From assembly GCF_013373865.1 (NCBI RefSeq), contig NC_050467.1, positions 8,734,583-8,798,582 on the forward strand: a DNA stretch of 64,000 nucleotides, read 5' to 3'. The stretch comes from Monomorium pharaonis. Its lineage: Eukaryota; Arthropoda; Insecta; Hymenoptera; Formicidae. The translations under genes and the position numbers were made by a program. The notes below the pieces were generated by a model. That model had not been told where the DNA came from. It did no database searches and was given only the letters and a program-made list of their open reading frames with translations. The first letter of the stretch is position 1. Each line of letters starts with the position of its first letter. Below, in pieces: positions 53,936 through 64,000 of this stretch.

Positions 53936-54669
53936 TGTTGCGCCTTGCGGTACAACAAAGGATTTTTGCCGTACCTTGCGGTGCGACAAAAAATCTTTCG
54001 GGATTCGTTACTGCCCAAGGGGTAGAAACTCGCGGAAAGAGGCGGCTGTTGTTGGCAGGGTCCTCAAATCACTCACTCACTGATTCTAAGTTAATTTGAT
54101 ATAACAGATTTATTTCACTGTGGTTGTACATTGGTTGCAGTCGGCGAAGGTGCCGCGTCGTATGACACTTGATTAGATACGGCGCGTGACTCGGAGTTAA
54201 CGCGTCGTATCTTTGTTCGCTTGAGATTTGCTGGCGGCTAAGTCCCGAACTCGTGCGGGCCGTACGTATCGGCTTGATTTCTAATCACTGATCCCGCTGG
54301 CCGCTGTTCGGCAGCAGCTTAAATAGTGTCGCGGATTTAATTATTAGTGGGGGCATCGGGCCCTCCGCATGACCATATATGGTCATTCCCGCGCGCATCC
54401 GGCGCGCGGGAAATATTTGCGAGCTTAGCAACAATTGCCAAAATGCAGGTGTGCATTTCCGGTGGCATGATTGTTGCTAAGCTGGCTTCGCTAATTCTTT
54501 AAGGTGGCTGGTGCGTTGCCCAGTGCGATGACCGGCCGGCAGCGCATGAGGCATATGTCACCTGACACCTTATGATAGCGAGCCTTCCTCGGCGAGCTAA
54601 ATGATAATTTGAATACTTTATTTGTAATAATAATTTAATAATTTTATTGGTTGTGTTTCGCTCACAACA
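53936..54669 (-). mobile_element. Solo LTR, TSD GCTA
   Basis: TGTTGCGCC (53936) to GCTCACAACA (54669), 734 bp, with TSD GCTA (53932-53935, 54670-54673). On the minus strand it has CTATTTAAGCTGCTG as a promoter-like site and GAAATAAATC near the 3' end, so minus orientation is likely. It splits the CR1-like RT after FADD. Confidence 0.85.
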
Positions 54670-55452
54670 GCTAATACAAACCGTCTTAAACTAAATCTTG
54701 CCAAATCCAAAATCATTATATTCGCGAATTAGATTTATGTTAATAATATCGACACTGCCCTTGTACCACCGGTCATTGTGAACCAGACGTCTTTACCTTT
54801 TGTTAGCGAAGTGAGGAGCCTGGGGTGCTGTTTTAACGTCTAACCTTTCATGGAAGAAGCATATCCTGTATGTCAATGTGTTCATCATGCTCTGTATAAG
54901 CTCAAATTCAATAAAAATTCTCTCTCCTAAGCTCGAAATTAAACTTGTCAATACGTTGATCCTGCTTCATATAAATTACTGCTGTCTTGTTTATTATGGT
55001 TTGAGCAATAAATTGAATGTCAAATTGCAAAGGCTAGTCAACTGTTGCATCAGATTCATTTTTTATCTTATAGACGTGATGAACATATTATTCCGTTTAG
55101 GCGTCAGTTGGCTTTCGGTTGAGAACAGGCTTTATTTCTTTGGCTGCCTGACGTACCGAATTCTGTACCTGCACTCTCCTTCCTATTTACTCTTCACTCC
55201 TCTCGACCCAACGCTGAGGCGATCTAATCGTTTAGCTTCTTCTTCGCAAATCTTTCATATGTCTCCCCATAGAACTACTACATGCAGAAACTCTTTTTGT
55301 CTTTCTGCAATTTATTAGGTGTATAAATGAATAATCTAAATTATTTTAAGCAGTTATAAAATCAATTTTAAAATTAATTAATTTTCCCGCTCTTTTGCGA
55401 TTATATAGTGTTGACATATAGCTATTCAAAATAACATATAGTTTCGCGAAAG

Positions 55453-55753
55453 CATAGACATAGTAAGTATAGACCGAGCATTCCGCTGTATAAGCGTGGT
55501 GCATACGAAAAGAAAGAGAAAAGACGTAAGACGAGCTTCTTTCTCTCTCTGACATCAACGTAGTAGCCTGACAGGAGAAATGATGAATCGACGCGAGGAG
55601 ATGAGGAGAAGTGCTCCCCACATTAAAATTAAACATTAATAATTATATAGGCATTAAAAAAAGAAAGAAGCTCATCTTACATCTTTTCTCCTTCTTTTCG
55701 TATGCACCACGCTTATACAGCGGAATGCTCGGTCTATACTTACTATGTCTATG
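55453..55753. mobile_element. MITE with about 90-bp TIRs inside the mariner
   Basis: CATAGACATAGTAAGTATAG at 55453 is repeated inverted up to 55753. The arms pair through GCATTCCGCTGTATAAGCG and GGTGCATACGAAAAGAA to about AGCTTCTTTC. AG flanks both ends and the mariner leader is contiguous once it is removed (GAAAGCAAAAGG). The 2-bp AG duplication is suggestive only. The superfamily is unknown. Confidence 0.8.
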
Positions 55754-55805
55754 AGCAAAAGGTTCAACATAACCTTCAAAAGTATTCAGTTCAGTAGAAT
55801 CGAAA

Positions 55806-56756
55806 ATGGCAACAGATAAGGTGTATATCCAACACTGCATTCTTTACGAATTCCAACAAGGGAAAGATGCTGCAAGAGCGTGCGAATCGATTTGTTCCTT
55901 TCTTGGCGAAGGTGTTGTATCGTACTATGTGTGTCCCTTGAAAATGCGACAACAACGATTTGGAACAACTGCTCGCTAAGAATGCGGCACAAACGCAAAA
56001 AGAGCTTGCAGAACAGTTGGGAGTAACGCAGCAAACGATTTCCAAACGCCTACATGAGATAAGAAAAATCCAGAAAGAAGAAAAATGGGTTCCGCATAAA
56101 CTCACTGCAACCAACAAAAATCAACGAGTGGCAGAGTCTATCTCTTCTCAATAAGTAGCGTCGAAAATTTTCTTGTGGAAAATCGTTACGGTTAATGAGA
56201 AATGGATACTCTATGACAATCCGAAACGCAGAGTCATGAGTAAATCCAGACGAAACATCAAAATCAGTCGCAAAATCTAATCGCTTCGGAAAGAAGGTTC
56301 TTCTCTGCATTTGGTGGGATATCAAGAGCGTGCTTTATTATGAGTTATTGAAACCGGGTGAAAGTTACTTCGGACTGCTATCAACGTCAATTAATCTACT
56401 TGAGTCAAACATTAGAACGCTCGTATACTGACAAAGGAGAACATCCAGTGAAATTGTTGCATGACAACGCCAGGCCACACATTGCTTCCAATACAAAAGA
56501 CACCATAATGAGTCTTGGCTGGGATATCTTGCAGCACCCGGCGTATTCACCAGACATTGCTTCATCTGATTACCAATTGTTCCAGTCGATGCAACACGCC
56601 TTGTCTGATATGCACTTCCAATCAGTGCATGAGATCCGAAAATGGATTGACGACTTTATCGTGTCCAAAGACGTAACATTTTTCTGAGATGGAATTCATC
56701 AGCTGCCTAAAAGATGGCTTAAAGTTATAGAAAGCAACGGCGAATACTTTGATTGA
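55806..56756 (+). pseudogene. mariner transposase, D,D34D type, broken
   Basis: ATG 55806 (MATDKVYIQHCILYEFQQGK) starts a reading of about 320 codons ending at the TGA 56754-56756 after GEYFD. The helix-turn-helix half has VTQQTISKRLHEIRKIQKEE. The catalytic part has NEKWILYDN, where mariners have an aspartate in place of that first Asn, so the first catalytic residue is lost. The second Asp is in LLHDNARPHIA and the third in YSPDIASSDYQLF, giving the 34-residue spacing. Stops lie near 55938, 56152 and 56278, and the frame changes several times between 56280 and 56360. It cannot make an active enzyme. Subfamily is not assigned. Confidence 0.9.
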
Positions 56757-57172
56757 ACAATTCAATTTACTTTCTTTTAAGATAAACCTTGAATGTAGCT
56801 GAAAAAATTGGATTATTCATTTGTACACCTAATATTTTTAGCACTGACTTCTTGAAAGTATTGTATCAGCATCTTCACTGAATGCTTTTAAAAATCTTGT
56901 CCACTCGTTTCTAATTGCATCCGAGTCTATCTGATTTGCCTCTTAGTGTTATATCTTATGCTTAATATTACGAGCCTATTAGGCTGAATTATTAGTTTAA
57001 GTCACATATTAGGTTATTTTTTACATTGCACCTGCCGTCTGGCTTTTCTTTCTTCTTTTACGAATTTATTTACTATTTTCTGATATATTATTACTTATTT
57101 CTATGTTCTGTAATTAACTTACCCTTAGCTCTTTAGCTAGTCTCAAACTTTATTCGATAATGATTCAGTTCA

Positions 57173-57957
57173 GGGGAGGCAGCTCTGATGACCTTGACTT
57201 GACATATGTTATCAAGATCACTCTCCTGAGTGACCTTCAAAAGATTTTAGTCGTCTTGATTCGTTAAAAAGTTATTAACAAAAAAGTTTCATAAATACTT
57301 TTGTTTAAAACAGATAATATTTTGCATCAAACTATTTGTGCTTTTGATTGAAAGAGAATGAATACATTCAAAAAACGCGTGGGCTACTGCACACCCCTCC
57401 CCGTAATTTTTCCTGACTTTAACCCATCAATTTTATGTCGCTATTTGGTTAATGCGAAAACATTTGAAACAAACAGCGTGGAAGGTCTTAAACCTATATG
57501 GTACTGTACAAGTGTGGACGTTGTTTACTTTACGTAAATCTCTCATATCATGTATCGTATTTATGAAACGTAGTTATGAAATAAAGTAAATGACGTCCAC
57601 GCTTGTACAGTACCACATAGGTTTGCGACTTTCCATGCTGTTCGTTTCCAACGCATTAACCAAATAACGACATAAAATTGGTGAGTTAGAGTTAGGAAAA
57701 AATATGGGGAGGGAATGCAGGGGAAAGGGCGGAGCCCTTCCACCCGCTTACGTGTTTTCTGAAAATATATTCATTTTTTTTCAATCAAAAGCACAAATAG
57801 TTTAATACAAAATATTATGTCTTCAACAAAGTGTTGATAACATTTTTTGTTAATAGTTTTTTAACGAATCGTGAGCAAAGCTAAAATTTTTTGAAAGTCA
57901 CTCGGCACACACAACATAAGTCAAGGTCAAGGTCATCGGGCTCCCTTGATTGAAATA
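57173..57957. repeat. Foldback hairpin 1, arms of about 370 bp
   Basis: Sequence from 57290 to 57545 (CAAACTATTTGTGCTTTTGA; TATGTCGCTATTTGGTTAAT; GTACTGTACAAGTGTGGACG) recurs inverted at 57565-57850 around a 15-base centre near 57553. Confidence 0.8.
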
Positions 57958-58114
57958 TTTACCAAAAATGACATTTAATTGATAAAACTTCTTGTGTTTA
58001 CAACTTTTTAATAGACAATGAGCGACGACTAAAATCTTTTAAAGGTCACTCAGGAAGGTGACCTTGACAACATATGTCAAGGTCAAGATCATCGGGGCTG
58101 AGTCCTTTATTTGG

Positions 58115-58460
58115 TATATTTATCGATTTTAGCCATCGCTCGTGATTTGTTAAGAAGTTATTAACAAAAAAAGTTTCATAAATACGACACATAATTATTC
58201 AGTATAGGAGTATATCACATGAGTTTGCAACTTTCTACGTGTAGCGAGGTCCACTCACACCCTCCCCTGCTTACAAAGCAAATCGACATCCACGCTTGTA
58301 CTTTACCACAAGGGTTTGCGACTTTAAATTTAAAATTGTGGCCAAGTAGCGAATATAAAATGTTTAGATTAGGTTAGGTTACGTTAGGAAAAAATACGCG
58401 GAAAGGATGCAAGGGGAGGGGCAGAGCCCCTCCCCCGCCCACACAATCTCTACACCACAC
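58115..58460. repeat. Foldback hairpin 2, left arm
   Basis: It pairs with 58860-59030 (CCACGCTTGTACTTTACCAC; TTTGCGACTTTAAATTTAAA) and with 59705-59800 (AATTATTCAGTATAGGAGTA) on either side of the LTR inserted at 59047. Confidence 0.7.
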
Positions 58461-58698
58461 TTTGCATATGGATTAGCAAACATGCAAATCACGCATTTAT
58501 ATACGCATTTATATATGCAAATCACGCATATATATTATTAAGCGATATAAAATATATATATTTTGGAAATTAAAATAGATAACAGTGTGCAATTTAATTC
58601 TTTCTACATCAATAACGAAAACTTAAAAATTATAAATTTTCTATTGTACTGTACCACATGGGTTTGTGACTTTATCTGACATCATATAGATGGAATTA

Positions 58699-58799
58699 TG
58701 GGCTGCGTTTCGATATTCACTGTCAGTACTGAAATTCTACAGTGTATGTGACGTAAACTATATATTTTCAGTACTGACAGTAAACATCGAAACGCAGCC
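58699..58799. mobile_element. Short MITE or hairpin, TIR GGCTGCGTTTCGAT
   Basis: GGCTGCGTTTCGATATTCAC (58709 region) and the inverse GGCTGCGTTTCGATGTTTAC enclose about 100 bases, with arms of about 35 bases sharing CTGTCAGTACTGAAA. No TSD is certain. Boundaries are within about 10 bases. Confidence 0.6.
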
Positions 58800-59046
58800 G
58801 TAGTATACATCAATCACAACATTTTCAGTTCATTGTTCGGTCATTCTCAAAGTGTAATGTAGAGAACGTGTGGGCAAGAGAGGGGCTCCGCACCTCCTCC
58901 TCGTATTTTTTCCTAATCTAAACCAAACATTTTAAATAAGCTGTTTGGCCACAATTTCAAATCTAAAGTCACAAATCCTTGTGGTAAAATACAAGCGTGG
59001 ACGTCGTTTCGCAGGGGGAGGTATGGATGAATCTCGATACAAGTGG

Positions 59047-59704
59047 TGTTCAGGATTCAGTATATATTGAGCTCGCACTGTCGCGTCAGATGGCAGCATC
59101 TATCGGACTAAGCTAACCCAGATGGTGGAGCGCCGCGCTAGCGTATCTCGCGCATTCGTTGGCTCGTCTCTCATCTCACTTCGGTACGTGTGCTCTATGG
59201 CGGCGGTTTACGTTGTATATGCGATCGTTTCGACGTAGTTTTGTGCTTGATTCTACTCGTGGGATCTTTGAATATTATCACTGCTCATTGGAAGGACTCA
59301 TTTAGTGATAAAGAGAGACTCACTATCATCGCTCAGGTACATCATCAACGTGACTCACGCTCACCACGCTACGCACACGCCGGCACCGCGTGATACCGGC
59401 TCATGGGCATCCTCATCACCACCAATAACAGATTAATACAATTTCTACTGAGTGAGTGACCAAGACTTAATTACTCTTATCAGACTCATTATTGTGCTCA
59501 GTAAAGAACAAACGTGTGCATGATGTAGAATTTTCCATCTGTGATCTTAAATATACGACAACTCAGATTCGTTCTGAGAATTACGTGTGTTATTCCACAC
59601 TAAATTAACGCTGTATTATTTATTCGAACATTGTACCATGGCGTCCTCTCACCCTGCTTCCATCCGTAGGGCTAACTAGCGAACTCTTCGCCGAGTCGCG
59701 AACA
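59047..59704 (+). mobile_element. Solo LTR, copy C of the three-copy family
   Basis: TGTTCAGGATTCAG (59047) to GAGTCGCGAACA (59704). Flanks AGTGG and CATGG agree at three bases only, so the duplication is decayed. It matches 39961-40616 inverted (GTGTGCTCTATGGCGGCGGT) and 47505-47899. It lies in the right arm of foldback hairpin 2. Confidence 0.75.
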
Positions 59705-60240
59705 CATGGAAAGTTGTAAACCCATCTGATATACTCCTATACTGAATAATTGTACGTCATATTTATAAAATTTTTTTGTTAATAACTTTTTAACGAAATC
59801 ACGAGCGACGGCTAAAATCTTTTGAAGGTCACTCAGAAATGTGACCTGATAACATATGTCAAGGTCAAGGTCATCAAAGCTGCCTCCCCTGGACTAAATA
59901 ATTACTCTTTATTCAAATGAAGTATTAGTTTAAGTTATATTGGAATACTCTAGGTATTGCATTGCCCTTGGCTTTCTTTTTCTTCCTTTGCGGTTTTATT
60001 TACTTATATTTCTTTATTTTTACTTCATTTAAGCTTGTATGTGCTCTTTTGTTAGTATTACATTTTAAGCATTAGTTTAAATTTCATTTTATATTAGTAT
60101 ACTTTGGGCATAGCATTGCCCTGTAGCTTTCCTTCTTTGCTAACTTATTGTACATTTTCTAGTTATTATAACGCGTATCCTTTGTCTTTTGTTATGTTGT
60201 TTCTTTGTCCTTTGGCCTTTGTTTGGGCATAATAAAAATC

Positions 60241-60492
60241 AATCAATCCCTCTCCCTCTCTCTCTCGCTCTGTCTCTCTCTCAATTTAACAATAACACTC
60301 CTTCTAGCACAATAATAATAATTTATTTACATGTGTAAATAACTTACTTTATGTTACTTTTTTTACTTTATCTTCTTATTATTTCTTAATTACTTCTAAT
60401 TCTTTCATTCTCTCTCTCTCTCCCTTTTAATTTATTTACATTATGTATAAATAACTTACTTTATGTTATTTTTCTTTCTCTTATTATTTCTT
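60241..60492. repeat. Pyrimidine-rich low-complexity DNA with a 110-bp duplication
   Basis: TC-rich runs at 60246-60285 and 60410-60425 are each followed by TTTATTTACAT plus TAAATAACTTACTTTATGTTA, so a unit of about 110 bases occurs twice. Confidence 0.7.
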
Positions 60493-60710
60493 TGATAAGA
60501 GGAGCCGCAGGGGAATGTACTGGGGCAAGAAACTAAATGATATGCCGTATAAAAGAATACTTTATTTGATAGCACGTGTCGTTACAAGAAGGAAGAGTAT
60601 AGATGGGAGCGAGAAGCGGAAATGAATCTAGGGAAGACTACAGCGCCACCCAGGTGTGTGACGACATAGACTACCGTCCGTATTGTACATTGGAACACTA
60701 GTTTCCAACA
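60493..60710 (-). repeat. 3' LTR of the second copia element
   Basis: On the minus strand it starts TGTTGGAAACTAGTG at 60710 and ends GGCTCCTCTTATCA at 60493, 218 bp. A TCAAATAAAG signal lies near 60575. The polypurine tract TGAGGAGAGG (60711-60720) precedes it. Confidence 0.82.
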
Positions 60711-60827
60711 CCTCTCCTCAAGACGAACGGTGATGTCCCTTCTCGTGAAGCGATGTTCTCTCCTCTAGGTTGAATCCGATTGAAGGGCCAAGTTCCTCTC
60801 AGAAATGCCCAAGAGGTCTAAACACTT

Positions 60828-63800
60828 TCAGTGTTTTGATATGGGTAGCCCCTTAGTTAAAACGTCGGCTGGCATCCCCTCGGTAAATACATGTTCCAGC
60901 TTGATTTCGCCGAGTTCCAATAGTTCACGCACGAAATGATGGCGTATGTCGATATGCTTCGTACGTCCATGAAACACAGGATTTTCGGCCAGTCTCTGGG
61001 CATTTAGATTGTCGCCGGATAACTTTACGTATTTCAGGTCGATATCAAACTCCGAAAGAAATCTTGTGAGGTAAACAGCCTCCTTTGCTGCCTCTCCTAG
61101 AGTCATGTATTCGGACTCTGTTGAGGACAGCGCTACAGTCCTCTGCTTCTTCGATTCCCAGAAGATGATTCCTCCGTTCCAAATAAAGGCGTAGCCGGTG
61201 AAAGAGCGTCTATTGTCAGTGTATCCGCCCCAGTCCGCGTCTACAAATCCGATCAGCGGGCTTGGCTTGTGTCCCAAGGTTATTCCTAGATGAACGGTCC
61301 CCTTTAAGTACCGCAGCACCCGCTTAGCAGCTATCCAATGGGCTGTTCCGAACAAATTGTTGTACTGGCTGAGCAGACTTGCGGCGTGTGCGATATCTGG
61401 ACGTGTCGTGATCGACAGGTATAGAAGAACTCCCAGGGTGGTAGCCGAGCTCGCGGTAGGGTGGTTTGCCTCCGTCGCATTTCTTCCAGGGATCAGTGCT
61501 GGACAGTTTTACACTAACATCTAGAGGGGTCGATACCGGGTTGCAGTTCGTCATTCCGTATTTATGAAGGATGTCACGGATGTATCCCGATTGATGCACA
61601 TAAATGCTGTCGATTCTTTTTTCAAATTCCATTCCCAGGCAGTGTTTCAGTTCTCCAAGATCCTTTACGCTAAAAAACTTTCTCAGGTAATTCTTGAAGC
61701 TAATAATCTCTTCCATGCTCTGAAACATGATTAATATATCGTCGACGTAGACAACAATGACAATTAAATGATTACCTTTATTCTTGTGGTAGATGCAGGC
61801 ATTCGTGGGCGTGGCTCCATACAGTCGGAGCTCTTGATCCAGTCGTTTATGCCATACCCGTCCTACTTGAGAAAGTCCATATAATGCCTTTTTCATTTGA
61901 CAGACCTTGTCGCCGCCCGATAGGTGGTCTAGCATTTTTCCCGGCTTCCTCGCGATCTCTGGATCCCTTCGTTTCTGGCAACAAATGTATTCTAGAATCT
62001 CTTCTGAATAGTCCGGCACTTCCATGTACACCTCCTCTTCCAGCGTACCGTTCAAATAGACTGTCGTAATATCGAGTTGACGTATGTGCATTTTTCGATG
62101 TGCAGCTAATGCGGTCGCCAGGCAAATTGACTTGAGGCGAGCGACGGGTGCGTAGATTTCATGGAAATCTATTCCGGGCTGTTGCGAAAAGCCACGTGCG
62201 ACAATTCTAGCCTTTCGCTTCTCAAGACTTCCATCCGGCGCATATTTATTTCGCAGCACGAATCGGCTGCCAACAACTTCGCGATCCTTAAGCCGGTCCA
62301 CAATGTCCTACGTGTTTTCCCAGAATGGACTCTACTTCAACGGACATCGCTCGCATCCATCGCATTCGCGTGACTCCGGGACCTGACATCGCTTACGTGA
62401 CAGGAATCTCAGCCAAAAAGGCATAATTTATGGTTTCGTCCGGTTGCGAGATGATATGATGTTCTTTTTTTGGCCTGCTCGGCTTTCCGGTTAGAATTTT
62501 TCGCGGTCTGCCCGGACCACGCGCAAATTCTGAAGAAACTGATTCGCGTGCTTCCAATTCCTGAGCATCTTCTTCCAAACTGTTGCCCGAGGAAACAAAA
62601 TCCGAATTCAAGTTCTGTTCATGTGATCGAGATATTTCAATGTCGAGATAAGAGTGATCGTTCTCAGTATTGTTCGAGTGCGTTGAGGATTCCTCCGACA
62701 TGAGATCTTTCACTTTTCGCGGTTACTCTCCGAGGATGACGTTTGATTTCTAAGAAATTTCACGTCTCTAATTACTTCTACTCGTCTCTCTTTGGATATC
62801 CATATCCTGTACGCTTTAAATTCCTCCGAATATCCCAAGAACAAACCCTTTCGTAAGCGTGATTCAAATTTGCCTCTGTCTTAAGATCTGTAGACACTTC
62901 TTCTCCGAACTTCTTGAATTTCCTTGCATCAGGTGGTTTTCCGAACCTAGCTTCGTAGGGAGTCTTGCCTTCTAATTTATTCGTCGGAGCTCTATTTCGA
63001 ATGTAGTTTGCGATATCGATGGCCTCCGCCCAGAACGATGGTGGAAGGCCGGATTCAGCAAGTAGACATCGGGCTGTTTCTACGAGAGAGCGATTTTTCC
63101 TCTTTGCTACGCCGTTTTGTTCTGGGCTGTATGCAATAGACAGCCGCCGTCGGATCCCATGCTTCTTCAAGATTTTGTCAAAGTTTGCGTTAACGTATTC
63201 TTTGCCGTTGTTGCTTTGGAGACATTTCATTCCGTGTTGCCTCACCATCAATGTTCTAAAAATCTCAAATTTTTCTAGAACATTGTTTTTATTACGGAGA
63301 AACCTTACCTCGCACCATCTCGACTATAATCGTCTATAAAGATAATAAAGTATCTGGTCTTCCCGTTTGATAGCGTCCTCATTGGCCCGCACACGTCGGA
63401 GTAAATAATGTCCCCGATTTCCGTCTTTCTCTTTAATTCCTTGGGAAACGAAGGTCGTATCATCTTGCTTCGAAGACTGATCTCGCAATCGAAATCTTCG
63501 TCGGCGTCGTCGATGTCGATTCCTCGAATTGTTCCTCTCCTGGCAGCTTCGCGCACTGGCAGTGGCACGTTACATTAAGATATTTAATTCTAAAGGTCCT
63601 TTAGAATTAAATATCTTAATGTAACGTGCCACTCCATCAGGGTCTTCTTGTGGGTGCACTTGTCCTTTATGTCAGTGCTTCGGTCAGCGTGTTTACACTG
63701 GTTTGTGTCTTGGCGTCGAATGTAATAAAGGCCGTTAACTTGATATGCAGTCACCGCCACACACCCGTTGCTGTCGATTATTTCGGCCGTCTTGGCCTTG

Positions 63801-63973
63801 AATGTGACAGTAAATCCTTTATCAGTGATCTTTCCGACCGATATCAAATTTGTTCGCAGGTCGGGCACGTAAAGTGCGTCGTTCAGTCGTATAACCTTGT
63901 TTGTTCCGTTGATATTTGCTTCGAATGCGGCGTCACCTTTAGCTTTTATATCTGTGTACGCACTGCTTGCTAA
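60828..63973 (-). pseudogene. Copia pol (protease end, integrase, RT, RNase H), broken
   Basis: Read leftward. 63868-63590 is the end of the protease region and the start of GAG-pre-integrase (MPDLRTNLISVGKI; KTLMEWH). Integrase pieces follow: SDVCGPMRTLSNGKTRYFII with FIDDYSR (63568-63305), then CLQSNNGKEYVNANF and YSPEQNGVAKRKNRSLVETA (63251-62778), where family members have an acidic residue in place of the Lys after VA. A Ser/Glu-rich linker is at 62713-62393. RT (62301-61324) has RKARIVARGFSQQPGIDFHE, LDITTVYLNG and the catalytic YVDDILI. RNase H (61355-60828) has FVDADWGG, SSTESEYMTL and ends HVFTEGMPADVLTKGL. At least five frame changes or stops break it, one at the 36-bp palindrome. 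Confidence 0.88.
63561..63633. repeat. Perfect 36-bp palindrome with one-base centre
   Basis: The left arm 63561-63596 (AGTGGCACGTTACATTAAGA ...) and the right arm 63598-63633 are exact reverse complements around T 63597. It lies in the GAG-pre-integrase reading of the copia element and puts stops into its frame. Confidence 0.97.
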
Positions 63974-64000
63974 GTTGAGCGTTCCGTTTTCATTTGCTTT

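Larger units (their letters stand above)
55315..56832 (+). mobile_element. mariner-type element, dead, TA TSD
   Basis: The left tip TTAGGTGTATAAATGAATAA and the inverse right tip TTAGGTGTACAAATGAATAA are flanked by TA (55313-55314, 56833-56834). Length is 1.52 kb because a 301-bp MITE sits in the 5' UTR; without it the element is about 1.2 kb, the usual mariner size. Inserted in the RT tail of the CR1-like LINE. Confidence 0.92.
50612..56975 (+). pseudogene. CR1-like ORF2 (endonuclease and RT), broken and interrupted
   Basis: Endonuclease words: FRIAQFNANSLRGHIELV (about 50680), a CYGHNSL block at 50885, then after the TTAA insertion AAVIAASAGDHVNDLEYLII (51453). RT words: SLSDTRPIANLPELSKILEK (53350), NLVDRRQSAYRSG, FDFSKAFDT-like text near 53570, SVPQGSVLG (53740), FSLFINDI and FADD (53829-53840). 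After the solo LTR the RT tail continues as NRLKLNLAKSKIIIFAN (54680), then NYCCLVYYGLSNKLNVKLQR (54975) and FGCLTYRILYLHSPSYL (55145). The last part lies beyond the mariner (LNAFKNLVHSFLIASES, about 56885). Stops and frame changes are frequent throughout, so the gene has been dead for some time. Confidence 0.75.
57173..59883. mobile_element. Cluster of foldback elements in the LINE 3' UTR
   Basis: Outer ends CAGGGGAGGCAGCTCTGATG and the inverse CAGGGGAGGCAGCTTTGATG form a TIR and continue for over 100 bases (ACCTTGACTTGACATATG; AGTGACCTTCAAAAGATTTT). Inside are a first hairpin (57173-57957) and a second (about 58110-59030 plus 59705-59883). GC-rich tracts such as GGGGAGGGGCAGAGCCCCTC recur. 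No transposase or clear TSD is seen. Confidence 0.7.
49220..60240 (+). mobile_element. CR1-like LINE, decayed, carrying at least five insertions
   Basis: ORF1 with a PHD-like finger and an FP-type C-terminal domain, then ORF2 with endonuclease and RT, then a 3' UTR with three diverged copies of an ATTAGTTTAAGT...GCATTGCCC...TTTCTT block, ending GGGCATAATAAAAATCAATC at 60240. Removing 50901-51452, 51926-52599, 53936-54673, 55315-56834 and about 57173-59883 leaves about 4.8 kb, a normal LINE length. Where a precise junction exists the reading frame resumes across it. The 5' boundary is approximate. Confidence 0.75.
60493..64000 (-). mobile_element. Second copia-type element, minus strand, runs off the window
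   Basis: The 3' LTR is 60493-60710; RNase H, RT, linker and integrase follow leftward on the minus strand in copia order. Gag and the 5' LTR lie beyond 64000. It is from a different copia lineage than the element at 9697: LTRs share no sequence, and protein wording differs. Confidence 0.88.

Overview
The window reads as a transposable-element island from an arthropod nuclear genome, most probably a hymenopteran insect and perhaps an ant. The organism call is inference. It rests on the mix of mariner, Tc1-like, BEL/Pao, Ty3/gypsy, Ty1/copia and APE-type LINE families, on AT-rich unique DNA broken by GC-rich LTRs, and on the absence of any bacterial-style gene organisation. I see no rRNA gene, no intact tRNA gene and no CRISPR array. 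Apart from one candidate host exon (30602-30919, minus) and one THAP-like fragment (36432-36638), essentially all coding signal belongs to mobile elements, and almost every element is broken.

Layout. 1-2090 is AT-rich with a tRNA-like head and two tandem repeats. 2092-3077 is a decayed tnp2/CACTA-like transposase. 3204-5002 is a large TIR element with a TA target duplication. 5010-18385 is a complete but dead gypsy element with 4-bp TSDs. It carries a young copia element (9697-16938, TSD GGGAC) and a hAT-type MITE (17533-18030, TSD GTCCTGAT). The copia element in turn carries a MITE in its 5' LTR (9940-10887) and a GC-rich solo LTR in its leader (11298-12372). 18435-22412 is a LINE cut by a minus-strand LTR (22413-23568). 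24338-26115 is another long LTR-like block. 26477-27098 is a MITE with a 15-bp array, and 27844-30474 is a Tc1-like element with about 750-bp inverted termini.

30602-30919 is the candidate host exon. 31437-35013 is a BEL element whose gag-protease part is followed by a near-perfect inverted copy of itself. 35014-41400 holds LTR fragments, a THAP fragment, a TIR element built from inward-facing tandem arrays, and a solo LTR. 41604-47184 is a TIR element split by a nearly full-length minus-strand LINE (41638-46380) and a solo LTR (46497-47085). 49220-60240 is a CR1-like LINE of about 4.8 kb expanded to 11 kb by at least five insertions: a TTAA element, a 9-bp-TSD element, a solo LTR, a mariner that itself holds a MITE, and a foldback cluster that holds another LTR. 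60493 to the window end is a second copia element on the minus strand.

The elements do not form a pathway. What unites them is nesting, and because many junctions keep target-site duplications the order of insertion can be read: MITE (3204-5002), then gypsy, then copia, then the elements inside copia. LTR divergence agrees with this: 7 substitutions in 266 bp for gypsy, 4 in 314 bp for copia. The most unusual items are the family of TIR elements built from short tandem repeats, the Tc1-like element with very long TIRs, the 0.7-kb inverted duplication in the BEL element, and the single candidate host exon.
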